Source of the DNA: a bacterium
GTDB taxonomy: Bacteria > UBA9089 > JASEGY01
Direction: 5' to 3'
Length of the DNA: 51,855 nucleotides
Assembly: GCA_040753085.1 (NCBI GenBank)
Contig: JBFMHI010000007.1
Coordinates: 1-51,855, forward strand
Made by a program: the position numbers and the translations under genes. Of the stretch, positions 1 to 9,125 are shown in pieces. The notes under the pieces were generated by a model, which worked only from the letters and a program-made list of their open reading frames with translations, was not told the origin of the DNA and made no database searches. Positions within the stretch are counted from its first letter, which is position 1. Every line of letters begins with the position of its first letter.

Positions 1-80
1 TTTAAACTTACTGTGGTAAGCTCTCTTCGTCAAGATTTAGCGATTTCAGAGAAGCGTCCAACGATGCACAACATATTGGG

Positions 81-523
81 TTACAGGGAGTTCTGGTGAA
101 ATTGAGTTTTCATATTCACGTTATTATAAACTTGGGCAAGATTCAAGTGAACATCAGCATTGTCTGGAGCTACTTGAACAGCTTTCTCTAATAATTCAAC
201 CACTCTTAATAAATCAGGATTTGGACACTTTTGAAGGGCTAAAGAAAGCAAAAGATATGCAGGAATGTAATTTGAATCAACATCCAAAACCTGCTTAAAT
301 TCACCAATAGCCTCCTCAATAAAATCCTCTTTCAAAAATATCTTACCCAATTCCATGCGACTTTCTACATCATTAGGATTAGTCCTTATGCTATTTTGTA
401 AATATTCTGCTTTTTTTCGGCATTTTCATCTTTAAAGATTAAAGTTCTTTGTTTTGGAGAGTGAGCACAATTCAAGAAAACCCCGGCTATACAAAAGATA
501 ACAATAATGTAAAAAACAGGCAT
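81..523 (-). pseudogene. TPR lipoprotein gene with a frameshift in a T7 tract
   Basis: Two minus-strand frames join into one protein. The first starts at ATG 523 with a hydrophobic leader (MPVFYIIVIFCIAGVFLNC) that resembles a lipoprotein signal, although Asn before the Cys is not a canonical lipobox. It runs out of frame at a run of seven T at 411-417. Adding one base there continues as AEKKAEYLQNSIRTNPNDVE and then MELGKIFLKEDFIEEAIGEF, a standard TPR helix pair, followed by a second TPR unit (AVQVAPDNADVHLNLAQVY). The product would be a small envelope TPR lipoprotein of about 145 residues. The break may be a real mutation, phase variation or an assembly homopolymer error; the sequence alone cannot tell. 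No neighbouring gene clarifies its role. Confidence 0.6.
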
Positions 524-616
524 CGTTTCAAAACTGAGGAATAATTTCCCCAAAGATGGTATACTTTGAATATATCCCAATCACACCACTAATCGGACTA
601 CTACAAGGAGGTTCAA

Positions 617-1339
617 ATGAAGGATACCATCACTCTACGGGATACGCTTCCAACCAGTCTATCCATAACTGCTTTTGGGTCAGATGGCTCGTTTCTCACT
701 CCCTTTGGGGAACCGGAGATAGGGAGATTTGCCGACCCTGACCCATCATCCACGACCAAACTATCTGCCTGCTACCACACTCAAGCAACAGAAGACACGC
801 CCTCCGCTTGCAAACTATCTGCTTGTCCACACCGCCAAGCGTGCTACCAGACCCTCAGTAAATGGCACGTGCGGCGTGGCCAATACCAGCGTCCGGATGT
901 GACAGCCTATGACCGCATAGAAATCGCTCAGCGGTATTACGCTCCTAACCGTCCCTGGGGTGGAGTGGTGCGTATGGCACAGGAATACAACCTCAGCCGT
1001 AGGACGATCTACGACATTGCTGAGCAGGGCGCTATTCTTTTCGAGCCACGTTTGCCTGGCCCAGTTCCCTGCCTCAAACAGTTACTGCCTTGCGGCCAGA
1101 TGCTTTCCCTGCCGAAGACTGAGAAAACAATCCTATCTCGAGAAGAAAAGGAACTGCAGCGCAACCGTTTGATTTTAACTTCGGTCTTCCCTGGTGGCGT
1201 AACGATGCGTCCGATAGAAGATGTCCTGACAGAAAGCACTCTGAATACAGCCTGGAAGTCTACCTTTTCGATTTCGAGGGGGATCTATATGGTCAATCTC
1301 TTCGGGTACGCTTTGGCCCCCGCCTCAGGTCGGATATGA
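617..1339 (+). pseudogene. Transposase-like protein with HTH, 3' truncated
   Basis: A good ribosome site (AGGAGG, 6 bases before ATG 617) starts a reading frame with Cys-rich motifs (SACPHRQACYQ) and then a helix-turn-helix at about residues 98-135 (RIEIAQRYYAPNRPWGGVVR, followed by MAQEYNLSRRTIYDI). This resembles the N-terminus of transposase-like proteins that use an RPWG...LSR.T(I/V)Y motif; the family assignment is from memory and tentative. Recognisable sequence stops near FPGGVTMRPIEDVLTE (about base 1233). From there a different frame encodes the end of a riboflavin kinase, so the last ~35 residues of this frame are probably not native. The gene looks like the left part of a mobile gene joined to foreign DNA. 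Confidence 0.5.
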
Positions 1340-1416
1340 CCTTCCGTGATTCCACCCAACTTAAAAGGCAGCTCGAACGTGATGAAGAAATAGCCAGGAA
1401 CCTACTATTGGCCTGA
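1234..1416 (+). pseudogene. ribF: C-terminal fragment of riboflavin kinase/FAD synthetase (RibF)
   Basis: Read in the frame beginning at 1234, the DNA encodes KHSEYSLEVYLFDFEGDLYG, then QSLRVRFGPRLRSDMTFRDS, then TQLKRQLERDEEIARNLLLA and a TGA at 1414-1416. This is the characteristic C-terminal end of the RibF flavokinase domain: the E-V-x-L-(L/F)-D-F-x-G-D-L-Y-G strand, the basic strand, R-x-(E/D)-x-x-F, and the final helix. The start, the FAD synthetase domain and most of the kinase domain are missing, and the preceding ~30 codons belong to the transposase-like gene in another frame. It is therefore a relic created by insertion or recombination within ribF; an intact ribF is expected elsewhere in the genome. 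Confidence 0.7.
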
Positions 1417-1510
1417 AAACCCTCAATTTTTTCCTGGCGGCGAGGGGTGGGATAGTCGCCATTAACCCCTGAGCGGCCGAAACGATGAACCTCGCCGAAC
1501 TATCTTATCT

Positions 1511-1696
1511 GTAACCGTTCAGCCACAAAGCCACGAAGAGAATGATAGAATAGCACACGGATGACACAGATTTTGGCGGATTCTCACGGATTTTTTCTAA
1601 TAAATTTTTATCCGTGTCAATCCGTCTCATCCGTGTAATCCGTGTGCTATTATTGGTAATCTTTGTGTCTTTATGCCTTAAAAGCTGAATAGTTAC
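1511..1696. repeat. MITE-like inverted repeat, GTAACCGTTCAGC family, copy 1
   Basis: The left end GTAACCGTTCAGCCACAAAG is matched at the right by AGCTGAATAGTTAC, an imperfect terminal inverted repeat. Inside is a long snap-back: TAGCACACGGAT near 1551 pairs with ATCCGTGTGCTA near 1640-1650, with several internal ATCCGTGT units. The same ends bound unrelated interiors at 49393, 49777 and 49978, so this is a family with shared ends and variable cargo. No coding potential is evident. Confidence 0.65.
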
Positions 1697-1705
1697 AAAA
1701 ATTTC

Positions 1706-1938
1706 CGACCTGTACGGTTAAGAAACCGCTGAAGCGGTTAGGAGGGGGCTTGTTCTCTACCGATTCACCCCGATAAATTGGGTTGCTATTCTCATCATCT
1801 CCTCATTTCTAGCGAGATTAATGTCCCCATTTCTACTGAGATTAGCACCCTGATTTATCAGGGTGATGCGAATAAGACAACATATAGAATCATAACCGCT
1901 TTAGCGGTTTCCAAGGCTCAGCCTAACCGTACAGGTCG
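1706..1938. repeat. Inverted-repeat element with perfect 15-bp ends
   Basis: CGACCTGTACGGTTA (1706-1720) is the exact reverse complement of TAACCGTACAGGTCG (1924-1938). Small hairpins lie just inside each end (AACCGCTGAAGCGGTT near 1724 and AACCGCTTTAGCGGTT near 1896), and CCCTGATTTATCAGGG lies near the centre. The 233-bp length, symmetrical structure and lack of a credible gene fit a non-autonomous miniature element. No second copy was seen in this window. Confidence 0.5.
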
Positions 1939-1980
1939 AAAATCCCCCCTCAACTTTCATTACCCCCTAAACGGTTACTC

Positions 1981-3723
1981 TTATCTAAGCTTCCAGTGGC
2001 CGTCCAACTGGAGGTGGGTTTTTTCGTCGTTGATGTCCTGATATTTAAAGAAGGGACATTCCCGACATTCGGCCGGGGGATGGTCGCTGTTTACTCTCTG
2101 GCGGAAGTTTGTGTAGGCTTTAGAATTCCATATTTCTTCAAAGGTGTGTTTAGAGAGATCGCCTAAGGGGGTGGAAATCTTACAACAAGGGATGACCTTG
2201 CCTTCGTTGGAGATATAGGCATTGGTCCAGGGTTCATAACAGACCTTGCGTTGGGAGCCGTTGTCACTCTTCCGCCCAAAGAAACCGGGAAGGTCTATGG
2301 AAACACCCAGCCTTTTAGCCTCTTCCAGGCCGGCCTTAAGAAACTCATTAGCCAATTCCTGATGATAGTAAAGGGATTCATCTCTAAGTTCCGGCCTATT
2401 TACCACCAGATAAGTAATTAGTATCTTTTTTACTCCCAGACTTGAAGCTAATCTGACCAGTTGAGGAAGCTCCCTGATATTCTTTCGCATGGCTAAAAAG
2501 GCGATCCTCAGGTTGGGTTTCGAGCTGATAAAGCGTTGCTTTAAGTCTTGCACCATTTCCACCGCCCGGACAAGCCTTGAGAAGTCTAAGCCCCGCCGGA
2601 TGTATTCCGAGGTCTCTTTGGTTGCTCCGGCAAAGGAAAAGACCAGATCGCGGCACCCGCCCACAACTATCTCCTTAGCTATTTCTTCCGTTAGCCTCAT
2701 CCCATTAGTATAAAGAAGGACATCCGCCTGGTATTTTCTCATAATCCGAAACATCTTTAAATAGTCGGGATGGAGGAGGGATTCCCCCCAGCCGTAGGAG
2801 CTGACCTGAGGAAGATAAGACAGGACATCCTCGGTTTGCTTAAATAAATTCAGGGGCATATCCCCCAGCCTTAGCCCATCCTGCCTTTTCTGACCGCACA
2901 TGATACACTTCAGGTTGCACCGAGAAGTAAGCTCTAATTGAAGCCATATTGGCCGGGAGAGGAGTTCTTCTTTCTGGAGGTGACATTCGATCATATTGAG
3001 CTTCTTGTTGTATAATTTACGGGCAAGCAGATTTGACTCGGCCGTCATTTTCTCCGCCAGGGTTTCTTGATAGCCTAACAAAAATTCAACCGCCTCTCTG
3101 AGGCTGATTTCTTCTATGGGCCCGCCCATGAGGTCGAAGATCTCTGATAGAAAATAGGCATCCTCTTTCCGGTTGATACCCAACTTTAAGGCCGGCCCCA
3201 TTAAGGGATCCTTTATCTCGAACCTATTGACCCTCAGATTGTCAGCGACCTTCTCGACAGATTGAGGCCTTGGGAAGGGTGTCTTAGAGGGGTTATTATT
3301 AGATGTGGGCCAGGCCTTATTGGAAAACACCTCTGCCTCTGTCCCTTGAGGAAGGCCAACCAGACAGGTATAATCGGCTCCTTTTTGTCGATGGGATTCA
3401 ATCATTTGATCGATGATGGCCGGATCAACCAACATATTTCCCCCTTTTACTCGGAGGAACGTATCTGTCCCTATTTGATGGCTTACCTCAGCTATGTCTC
3501 CGGAAAAAACCTCTATCCCCCACTCCTTAGCCCGTCTAAAGAAAGGCTCATTCTCTGGTCGGGCTGGACCAAAAAAGACGATCTTTCCCACACGCCTGGA
3601 CCTTTTTAATCTATTCAGGAGATGCTCCAGTGCAGGCTTGCCCTGAATCGGTTCTAATATCCAACCTCGTTCTCCCTGCCAGTTGGGAGAAAGGTCTGTC
3701 TCAATGATGGCAGTTACTCTCAT
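1981..3723 (-). CDS. Nucleotidyltransferase/radical SAM-SPASM fusion (paralogue 1)
   Basis: This 580-residue protein has two parts. Residues 1-~225 look like a cytidylyltransferase of the SpsF/KdsB type (short N-terminal strand, a G-K-P-A-L-E-H-L-L-N-R-L sugar-nucleotide motif, and a D-T-F-L-R-V-x-G-x-N-x-L-V-D-P segment). Residues ~255-560 are a radical SAM enzyme with TSRCNLKCIMC (CX3CX2C, about residues 268-275) binding the SAM [4Fe-4S] cluster. A SPASM-type Cys-rich end follows (CYEPW, VIPCCK, ECRECPFF) for an auxiliary cluster. The order matches the gene at 26217-27908. The last gene of the glycan operon, it follows an AlbA_2 relic. A role in making or modifying an activated acidic or unusual sugar is inference; the substrate is unknown. 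Confidence 0.8.
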   Translation of the reverse strand: MRVTAIIETDLSPNWQGERGWILEPIQGKPALEHLLNRLKRSRRVGKIVFFGPARPENEPFFRRAKEWGIEVFSGDIAEVSHQIGTDTFLRVKGGNMLVDPAIIDQMIESHRQKGADYTCLVGLPQGTEAEVFSNKAWPTSNNNPSKTPFPRPQSVEKVADNLRVNRFEIKDPLMGPALKLGINRKEDAYFLSEIFDLMGGPIEEISLREAVEFLLGYQETLAEKMTAESNLLARKLYNKKLNMIECHLQKEELLSRPIWLQLELTSRCNLKCIMCGQKRQDGLRLGDMPLNLFKQTEDVLSYLPQVSSYGWGESLLHPDYLKMFRIMRKYQADVLLYTNGMRLTEEIAKEIVVGGCRDLVFSFAGATKETSEYIRRGLDFSRLVRAVEMVQDLKQRFISSKPNLRIAFLAMRKNIRELPQLVRLASSLGVKKILITYLVVNRPELRDESLYYHQELANEFLKAGLEEAKRLGVSIDLPGFFGRKSDNGSQRKVCYEPWTNAYISNEGKVIPCCKISTPLGDLSKHTFEEIWNSKAYTNFRQRVNSDHPPAECRECPFFKYQDINDEKTHLQLDGHWKLR

Positions 3724-3756
3724 TAGTGACCCTCTTTTTTTTGTAACTACTCAGGT

Positions 3757-3806
3757 GGATAGGCTGACGACTGAAGGCTGACGACTGAAGGCTGAAGATC
3801 GAGGCA
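3757..3806. repeat. Short direct repeat, GCTGACGACTGAAG units
   Basis: Two and a half copies of GCTGACGACTGAAG stand in tandem between the radical SAM gene and the AlbA_2 relic. Similar short intergenic repeats occur near 32970-33026 and 34505-34550. There is no evidence of function. Confidence 0.5.
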
Positions 3807-3808
3807 AA

Positions 3809-3957
3809 TTAGCCGATAAGAGCTGATGCCTCAACCCTATTTCTTATCTCAGATGAACCAAGGCCAAGGTCTTCCAGGAAAATGCCCATAGGTGATACCC
3901 TGGGGCTTGTAATCTCAATTCGATCATCAAAGATGGCGGATTTTATATCCGACCCAA
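3809..3957 (-). pseudogene. Relic of an AlbA_2/Schlafen-type ATP-binding gene
   Basis: The minus strand encodes [15 protein letters not shown], then SPMGIFLEDLGLGSSEIRNR and a stop at 3809-3811. This matches the C-terminal HATPase_c_4-like part of AlbA_2 proteins, and the intact relative at 17563-18771 has AIRVAIYDNRIEITSPGLLP followed by RTRNPLIAKIL. Only about 45 residues remain and there is no start codon or AlbA_2 domain. The relic abuts and slightly overlaps the end of the GT4 gene, so an insertion or deletion has occurred at this junction. Confidence 0.6.
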
Positions 3958-5583
3958 AGCTTCCTGGTAAACTTCTAAGGTCTCTCTGGCGCACTTCTCC
4001 CAGGAAAATTTACTTACTTGCTCTAAACCTTTTTCTCTCATCTGATCCTTTAAGGCGGTATCTGTTAAAACCCTATGCATCGCTTCAGCCAATTCTTCTA
4101 CATTATGAGGATCAACCAGAATAGCCGCCTCACCGGCTACTTCAGTTAAGGATGATGTATTTGAGGTTATAACCGGCGTCCCACAGGCCATTGCCTCTAA
4201 TACTGGCAAGCCAAATCCCTCATAGAAGGATGGAAAGACAAATAGCTCGGCCGCATTATATAAATATGACAGTTCCTCATTTTCTACCGCTCCTGTAAAG
4301 ATGACATCCTTCTCCAGCTCTAAGTCTCTCACCAGTTGAAAGATCTCATTATAGAGCCAGCCTTTCCTTCCCGGAATAACCAATTTATAGTCTAAGTAAT
4401 TATCATTTTTAAGCTTATAATATGCCTTTATTATCCCCTGAATATTCTTTCGGGGCTGCAATGCCCCTACATTCAGGATAAAAGGATCAAAGATATGGTA
4501 TTTCTGCCTGATTTTCTCCATCGACCTGGTATCTTCAATAGGTCGATATACCCTCTTATTTACTCCCTCATAAACCACTTTAATCTTGTTCTCGGGGACA
4601 CCAAAGAATTCTATTATATCCTCCTTTGTCTTCCTCGAAACGGCAATGATAAGGTCGGCGCCTTTGATGGAGATAGGTATCCATTTCTTCAAGCCTGAAA
4701 GAAATGGATCTGGTAGATATTGAGGGAATCGGACCCAGGCGAGATCGTGGATAGTTATTATCGATTTACACGGTCTTATGAGGGGAGTAATACAGGCAGT
4801 GCCGTGGAATAAATCTATCCCCTGCTTTGACAACTCCACTGGCCAGAAGATCTGCTCTTGAAAGTGAAAAGAAGGGATTCTGATAGTCTGTTGCCTAATG
4901 TTACTGTTAGCCGAGAAGGAGTTTCTCTGCCCCCCCTGAAATATTATATACTTAAATCCATTCTCCTTCATCAAACCAAGATTTTCAACCAGGTTATATA
5001 TGTACTCCGGCACCCCCCCCTTATAATAACCCAAGACACGTCCATCTATTCCTATACATACCATCTTCTTTTTTCTCTTTATACCCTTGGGGAACTCTTT
5101 CCTTGACTTTATGTTGAAAGCGATAAATAAAAATATGAATAAGTCTATTACCTTCTTTATAGCCCTTATGAATTTCAGAGGGCAGAAATACCATGGGAGA
5201 ACAAAGCTATGGCCGTCTAATTCATAGACCATTCTATATTTAGCCCTAATGAGTAAGGCAAATAATTCCACATTGAGGCAGCCAACCCCAGAAGGGGTAT
5301 TGTATAGAATAACGGCTAAATCAAATCTTTTTTTCCTTATTTTAGATAAATATTTAAGGCCATTCCAGATGTTAAATTTTCTCTCATTATATAAAATTAT
5401 CTCCTCTACCTGTGAATCCTTCCTTAATTCATTCTCTACTTGAGCTTGGGCCAAAACTGTGATGGAAGCTTGAGGGGATTTCATCTTTAAATCATGGAGC
5501 ACCCTATTTACTTGTTCCATACGAGCTGACCTGATAAGAAGAATCTCTTTGATCTCATTAGGTATAAATCTCTTCTCCTTCAT
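3943..5583 (-). CDS. Glycosyltransferase family 4 with an N-terminal heptosyltransferase-like domain
   Basis: The protein has 546 residues. Residues ~175-540 form a complete GT4 (GT-B fold) enzyme: [11 protein letters not shown] in the acceptor domain, [19 protein letters not shown] in the hinge, and [17 protein letters not shown] near residue 450 carrying the family E-x7-E nucleotide-sugar motif. Residues 1-~165 ([32 protein letters not shown]) resemble the N-terminal Rossmann half of GT9 heptosyltransferases; this part is inference. ATG 5583 overlaps the stop of the GT2 gene by four bases, so translation is coupled. A G8 tract (C8 on the plus strand, about 5013-5020) encodes the Gly-Gly of YYKGGVP and could slip. 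The acceptor and donor are unknown. Confidence 0.85.
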   Translation of the reverse strand: MKEKRFIPNEIKEILLIRSARMEQVNRVLHDLKMKSPQASITVLAQAQVENELRKDSQVEEIILYNERKFNIWNGLKYLSKIRKKRFDLAVILYNTPSGVGCLNVELFALLIRAKYRMVYELDGHSFVLPWYFCPLKFIRAIKKVIDLFIFLFIAFNIKSRKEFPKGIKRKKKMVCIGIDGRVLGYYKGGVPEYIYNLVENLGLMKENGFKYIIFQGGQRNSFSANSNIRQQTIRIPSFHFQEQIFWPVELSKQGIDLFHGTACITPLIRPCKSIITIHDLAWVRFPQYLPDPFLSGLKKWIPISIKGADLIIAVSRKTKEDIIEFFGVPENKIKVVYEGVNKRVYRPIEDTRSMEKIRQKYHIFDPFILNVGALQPRKNIQGIIKAYYKLKNDNYLDYKLVIPGRKGWLYNEIFQLVRDLELEKDVIFTGAVENEELSYLYNAAELFVFPSFYEGFGLPVLEAMACGTPVITSNTSSLTEVAGEAAILVDPHNVEELAEAMHRVLTDTALKDQMREKGLEQVSKFSWEKCARETLEVYQEALGRI

Positions 5584-6992
5584 TTGTCTGTCATCCTCAG
5601 TGGAGAAGGAAGAGTGGAGAGATAACTACTCAGGTGTTTAGGCTCAAGGCTATAAAACATCAAACTCTCCCTTGCTTTTCTGTGCTGGGGTGTAAATCTT
5701 AGACATTCCTCCAGGTGATGTCTTGTCTCTTCTGTCCTATTCAATCCCTTATAAATACATCCCAGATGGAAATGAGCTCCACCAATATATTTATTTGAAT
5801 TATATGAGGCAAACTCCTTACTTAATTCTATAACTTCATTGAATTTTTCTTTGGCTTTATCTAATTTACCTTGCTTTTCATAATTTGATCCCATGGCATA
5901 ATAAATAGATACTACTCTACTTTTATCCTTAGGTTCTAAGGATATGGCTTCCCTTAGTTTCTCTTCTGCTTCGCTGAATTTTCCTTGTTGGGAGTAAAGG
6001 TTCCCCAGATGAATTAGGCTGGTTACCCTTATATTCTTACTACAGTTATCCTTCAATGATATTATGAATTTAAACCATCTCTCGGCGGTATTAAATTTTT
6101 TACTTTCATAAAATATATCTTTCGCCACGCCTAATCCCCATTCATAGGCCCATCCACTATTTAATTCCGTAACTTCATCTAATAATAAATATATTTTCTT
6201 TATTAAGTAATCCGATTTTCCTAATTCTCCTTCTTCTTGAAGAAATAATGCTTTAACAAGGAAATATTGCCAATAGCTATTTTTTTCAAGGTATTTATCT
6301 ATTAATTTTTCTTTTATTGAAAATATTAGACGCTTAACCCGGTGGTAATTCCATCTTTTTAAAAATACTCTATAATCATCATAGCCCTGGAGCGCAAAAT
6401 CTTTTCTAATGTGGTCATCTACTAAGTAATGCTTAAGCTTTGCTTCCCTCACCCCCACCGTTACCAAGCCTCTTTCCCAGGCTCTTAAGTTAATATCTGA
6501 ATCTGAATGGAATCTAACAAAGGTCTCATCAAAATATTTCAATTTCTTCATAACTGAAGTCTTGGCCATCCCAAAGCTGGCATCAGGCAATCCAAAGGTA
6601 GATCTAATATCAAAATTATTCTCTTCCACTTCGGAAAAATAAAAGGCCCCTATTATTTCTACCCGGTTACCTTTCTCTCTCTCTAAAAAATTTAACAAGT
6701 TCATCAGAGAATCATTTACTAACATGAGATCGTCATTTAACCAACATACATACTCGCCCTCAGCCGCCCTAATCCCCTGGTTGTATGCCTTTGTTGGACC
6801 TTCCCGCTTATCTTCAATAATTCTTGTATAGGGCTGTTTCATTAGAAATTCTTGGGTGCCATCAGTTGAACCACCATCAACTACCACTATTTCATAATCC
6901 ACCTCGATATTTCCTTGAAGAATAGAATGGAGGCAATTCTTCAAATATTTCCGCCTATTATAAGTGGCTATGACGATACTTAGTTTCTTCAC
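5580..6992 (-). CDS. Glycosyltransferase family 2 with C-terminal TPR cassette
   Basis: Residues 1-~230 are a GT2 (GT-A fold) domain: KKLSIVIATYNRRKYLKNCL at the start, EIVVVDGGSTDGT for nucleotide binding, and CWLNDDLML containing the DXD-like metal site. Residues ~300-450 are TPR helices (LIHLGNLYSQQGKFSEAEEK and a G-G-A-H-F-H-L-G-C-I-Y block). The TPR part is shared with three unrelated enzymes in this locus. The start is GTG 6992, which overlaps the stop of the reductase gene (GTGA). The tail SLEPKHLSSYLSTLPSPLRM looks like run-through into intergenic repeat DNA. The enzyme probably adds a sugar in surface-glycan assembly, with the TPRs recruiting partners. Confidence 0.88.
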   Translation of the reverse strand: MKKLSIVIATYNRRKYLKNCLHSILQGNIEVDYEIVVVDGGSTDGTQEFLMKQPYTRIIEDKREGPTKAYNQGIRAAEGEYVCWLNDDLMLVNDSLMNLLNFLEREKGNRVEIIGAFYFSEVEENNFDIRSTFGLPDASFGMAKTSVMKKLKYFDETFVRFHSDSDINLRAWERGLVTVGVREAKLKHYLVDDHIRKDFALQGYDDYRVFLKRWNYHRVKRLIFSIKEKLIDKYLEKNSYWQYFLVKALFLQEEGELGKSDYLIKKIYLLLDEVTELNSGWAYEWGLGVAKDIFYESKKFNTAERWFKFIISLKDNCSKNIRVTSLIHLGNLYSQQGKFSEAEEKLREAISLEPKDKSRVVSIYYAMGSNYEKQGKLDKAKEKFNEVIELSKEFASYNSNKYIGGAHFHLGCIYKGLNRTEETRHHLEECLRFTPQHRKARESLMFYSLEPKHLSSYLSTLPSPLRMTDK

Positions 6993-7921
6993 TGGGCTGA
7001 TCCAGACTCCTTATACCAATCGTAGGTGGCTTTTGTGCCTTCTTCCAAGCTTGTTTTAGCCTTCCAACCCAGACTTCTTATCTTGCTTACATCCAGAAGC
7101 TTCTTGGGCATACCATCAGGCTTGGTCTGATCATACACTATGCTACCTTCAAAACCCACTACTTGCTTAATTAGATTAGCCAGTTCAGCTATGGATATAT
7201 CTTCTCCTGACCCAACATTTATTATTTCACAGCTATTATATTCATTCATCAAGAAAATACAGGCCTCGGCAAAATCATCCACATAGAGGAATTCTCTTTT
7301 AGGCTGACCGGTTCCCCAGATAACTACATCCTCTTTGGAGAGGTTGGCCTTATGAAATTTCCTAAGCAAGGCCGGTATCACATGACTATCCCGTGGGTCA
7401 AAGTCATCATTCACCCCATATAAATTGGCCGGCATAGTGACTATGTAGTTTGTGCCATACTGCCGGTTATAAGACTGGCACATCTTTATACCGGCTATTT
7501 TAGCTATCGCATAAGCTTCATTGGTGGGTTCCAGATAGCCAGAGAGCAGATACTCTTCCTTCATAGGCTGTAGGCACATCTTAGGATAGCTGCATGAGCT
7601 TCCCGTAAACAGGAGTTTTTTGACCCCATTTCGGTAGGCCGAATCAATAACATTCGTCTGAATCATAATATTTTGGTAAATGAAATCGGCTGGGTAGGTG
7701 TTATTAGCCAGGATACCGCCCACCTTCTCGGCGCATAGAAACACATATTCCGGCGCCCCCCTTTGGAAAAACAGCCTGGTCTCGGCCTGGTCAGTCAGAT
7801 TGAGTTCCGCCTCTTTCCTGAGGAGTAAATTTCTATAACCCAGGCACCTTAACTTTCGGACAATGGCCGAACCAACAAAGCCTTCATGTCCGGCCACATA
7901 TATGAGCGCGTCTTTCTCCAT
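6989..7921 (-). CDS. fcl: GDP-L-fucose-synthase-like epimerase/reductase
   Basis: A 310-residue extended SDR enzyme. It has an N-terminal NADP-binding loop GHEGFVGSA, the catalytic Ser in TGSSCSYPK, the Tyr/Lys pair in EAYAIAKIAG, and family signatures NLYGVNDDFDP and GTGQPKREFLYVDD. Length and motifs match GDP-4-keto-6-deoxymannose 3,5-epimerase/4-reductase (Fcl/WcaG). ColC, the colitose-forming enzyme, and the heptose-specific reductases belong to the same family. Because the next upstream gene is a ColD-like 3-dehydratase and hddA/hddC follow, a role on a GDP-linked deoxy(hepto)se is as likely as plain GDP-fucose. It starts at ATG 7921 inside the upstream gene (38-base overlap) with GAGG upstream. 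Confidence 0.85.
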   Translation of the reverse strand: MEKDALIYVAGHEGFVGSAIVRKLRCLGYRNLLLRKEAELNLTDQAETRLFFQRGAPEYVFLCAEKVGGILANNTYPADFIYQNIMIQTNVIDSAYRNGVKKLLFTGSSCSYPKMCLQPMKEEYLLSGYLEPTNEAYAIAKIAGIKMCQSYNRQYGTNYIVTMPANLYGVNDDFDPRDSHVIPALLRKFHKANLSKEDVVIWGTGQPKREFLYVDDFAEACIFLMNEYNSCEIINVGSGEDISIAELANLIKQVVGFEGSIVYDQTKPDGMPKKLLDVSKIRSLGWKAKTSLEEGTKATYDWYKESGSAQ

Positions 7922-9125
7922 AGCTTACCTCTAAAAATCTATCCACCACCTCGATGAAATAATCTATCTGCTCTTCATCTATGTCTTGGTGCACCCCGAT
8001 GTGAAGTCCATTATTTCCTATGTATTCCGCCTCGGGGAACTCACCCAGTTTATATCCCAGAAATTTAAAACCCTGACACTGAGTTGGCATCGAGGCGAAT
8101 AGACTCCTTGTCTCAATCCCATTCTTTTCTAAAAAATCAACGAAATGGTCTCTACTAAATCTAACACCTTCCTTGAGAACAATCGGAAAGGCATGTGGTC
8201 CAATCTCCTCATAAGGTTCTTCCTTGATAGTAACAAAATACTGGTCAAACCTTTTAAACTTCTCACTCATCGTAGCAAAATTCTTCTTCCTCTTTCTTAG
8301 GATTTCGTCGTAGATTTCCAGGCTTCCCAACCCAACAGCCGCCTCTATTTCATTCATCTTACAGGAGAATCCAATCCTTTCAAATATGAACCTGAGATCT
8401 ACTCCCTCGCCATACTCAAATCTCTTGGGACAATAGGCTGAGGCAAGATTTAAGACACAACTTTTGCATTTACAAGCCCTTCCATGCGACCTTAAAGACC
8501 TTAAGACCTCGGCAAATTCAGGATGGTTGGTAGTGATGACTCCCCCCTCTATAGTAGTGATCATATGGGCTAAGTATAGACTATAGGCCGCCATATCCCC
8601 CAGAGTTCCTATATTCTTACTCTTATACCTTGCCCCATGGGCCTCAGCCGCATCTTCTACCACATAGAGATGATGCCGCCGGGCAATCTCATTAATCGTG
8701 TCCATCTCAGCCGGTTTTCCCATAAGATGAACCGGCATTATGGCCCTTGTCTTGGTGGTGATGGCCTGTTCTATTTGATGGGGGTCTATATTTAAGGTCT
8801 CTCTTTCAATATCCACAAAAACCGGCTTAAAGCCGGCTTGCAGAACAGCATTGCCCGTAGCTACGAAAGATAAGGCCGGCACAATGACTTCATCGTCTCG
8901 CTTGGCCCCCAAATCATAGAGAACCGCTAAAGCCAAGGCATCGGCATCCGCTCCACTTGAGACGGCCACCGCCTCTTCTGTTCCGACTAACTCGGCAAAT
9001 CTCTCCTCAAATTGCCTTACATACTTACCGCAGGAAACCCTTTTAGAATCAAGTATCTCGTTGACCAAGTCCCTGGATTTCTGGGTGATCACCATTGTTC
9101 CAAAAGGCATCTGTTGAGTAGGCAC
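7884..9125 (-). CDS. DegT/DnrJ/EryC1-fold sugar 3-dehydratase with His replacing the PLP Lys (ColD-like)
   Basis: This is a 413-residue member of the sugar aminotransferase fold. SSGADADALALAV near residue 57 and VVEDAAEAHGA are PLP-site motifs. Where aminotransferases have the Schiff-base Lys (F-S-F-x-x-x-K-x-x-T-T-G-E-G-G), this protein has YSLYLAHMITTIEGG, with His in the Lys position. That substitution defines the GDP-4-keto-6-deoxymannose 3-dehydratase ColD. The end NNGLHIGVHQDIDEEQIDY also resembles ColD. The predicted reaction is PLP-dependent removal of the 3-hydroxyl from a GDP-4-keto-6-deoxy sugar. An unusual Cys cluster (ACKCKSC) follows RSHGR. The start is GTG 9125, with AGGAGG six bases upstream; the first 77 bases overlap hddC. 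Confidence 0.82.
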   Translation of the reverse strand: MPTQQMPFGTMVITQKSRDLVNEILDSKRVSCGKYVRQFEERFAELVGTEEAVAVSSGADADALALAVLYDLGAKRDDEVIVPALSFVATGNAVLQAGFKPVFVDIERETLNIDPHQIEQAITTKTRAIMPVHLMGKPAEMDTINEIARRHHLYVVEDAAEAHGARYKSKNIGTLGDMAAYSLYLAHMITTIEGGVITTNHPEFAEVLRSLRSHGRACKCKSCVLNLASAYCPKRFEYGEGVDLRFIFERIGFSCKMNEIEAAVGLGSLEIYDEILRKRKKNFATMSEKFKRFDQYFVTIKEEPYEEIGPHAFPIVLKEGVRFSRDHFVDFLEKNGIETRSLFASMPTQCQGFKFLGYKLGEFPEAEYIGNNGLHIGVHQDIDEEQIDYFIEVVDRFLEVSYGERRAHICGRT

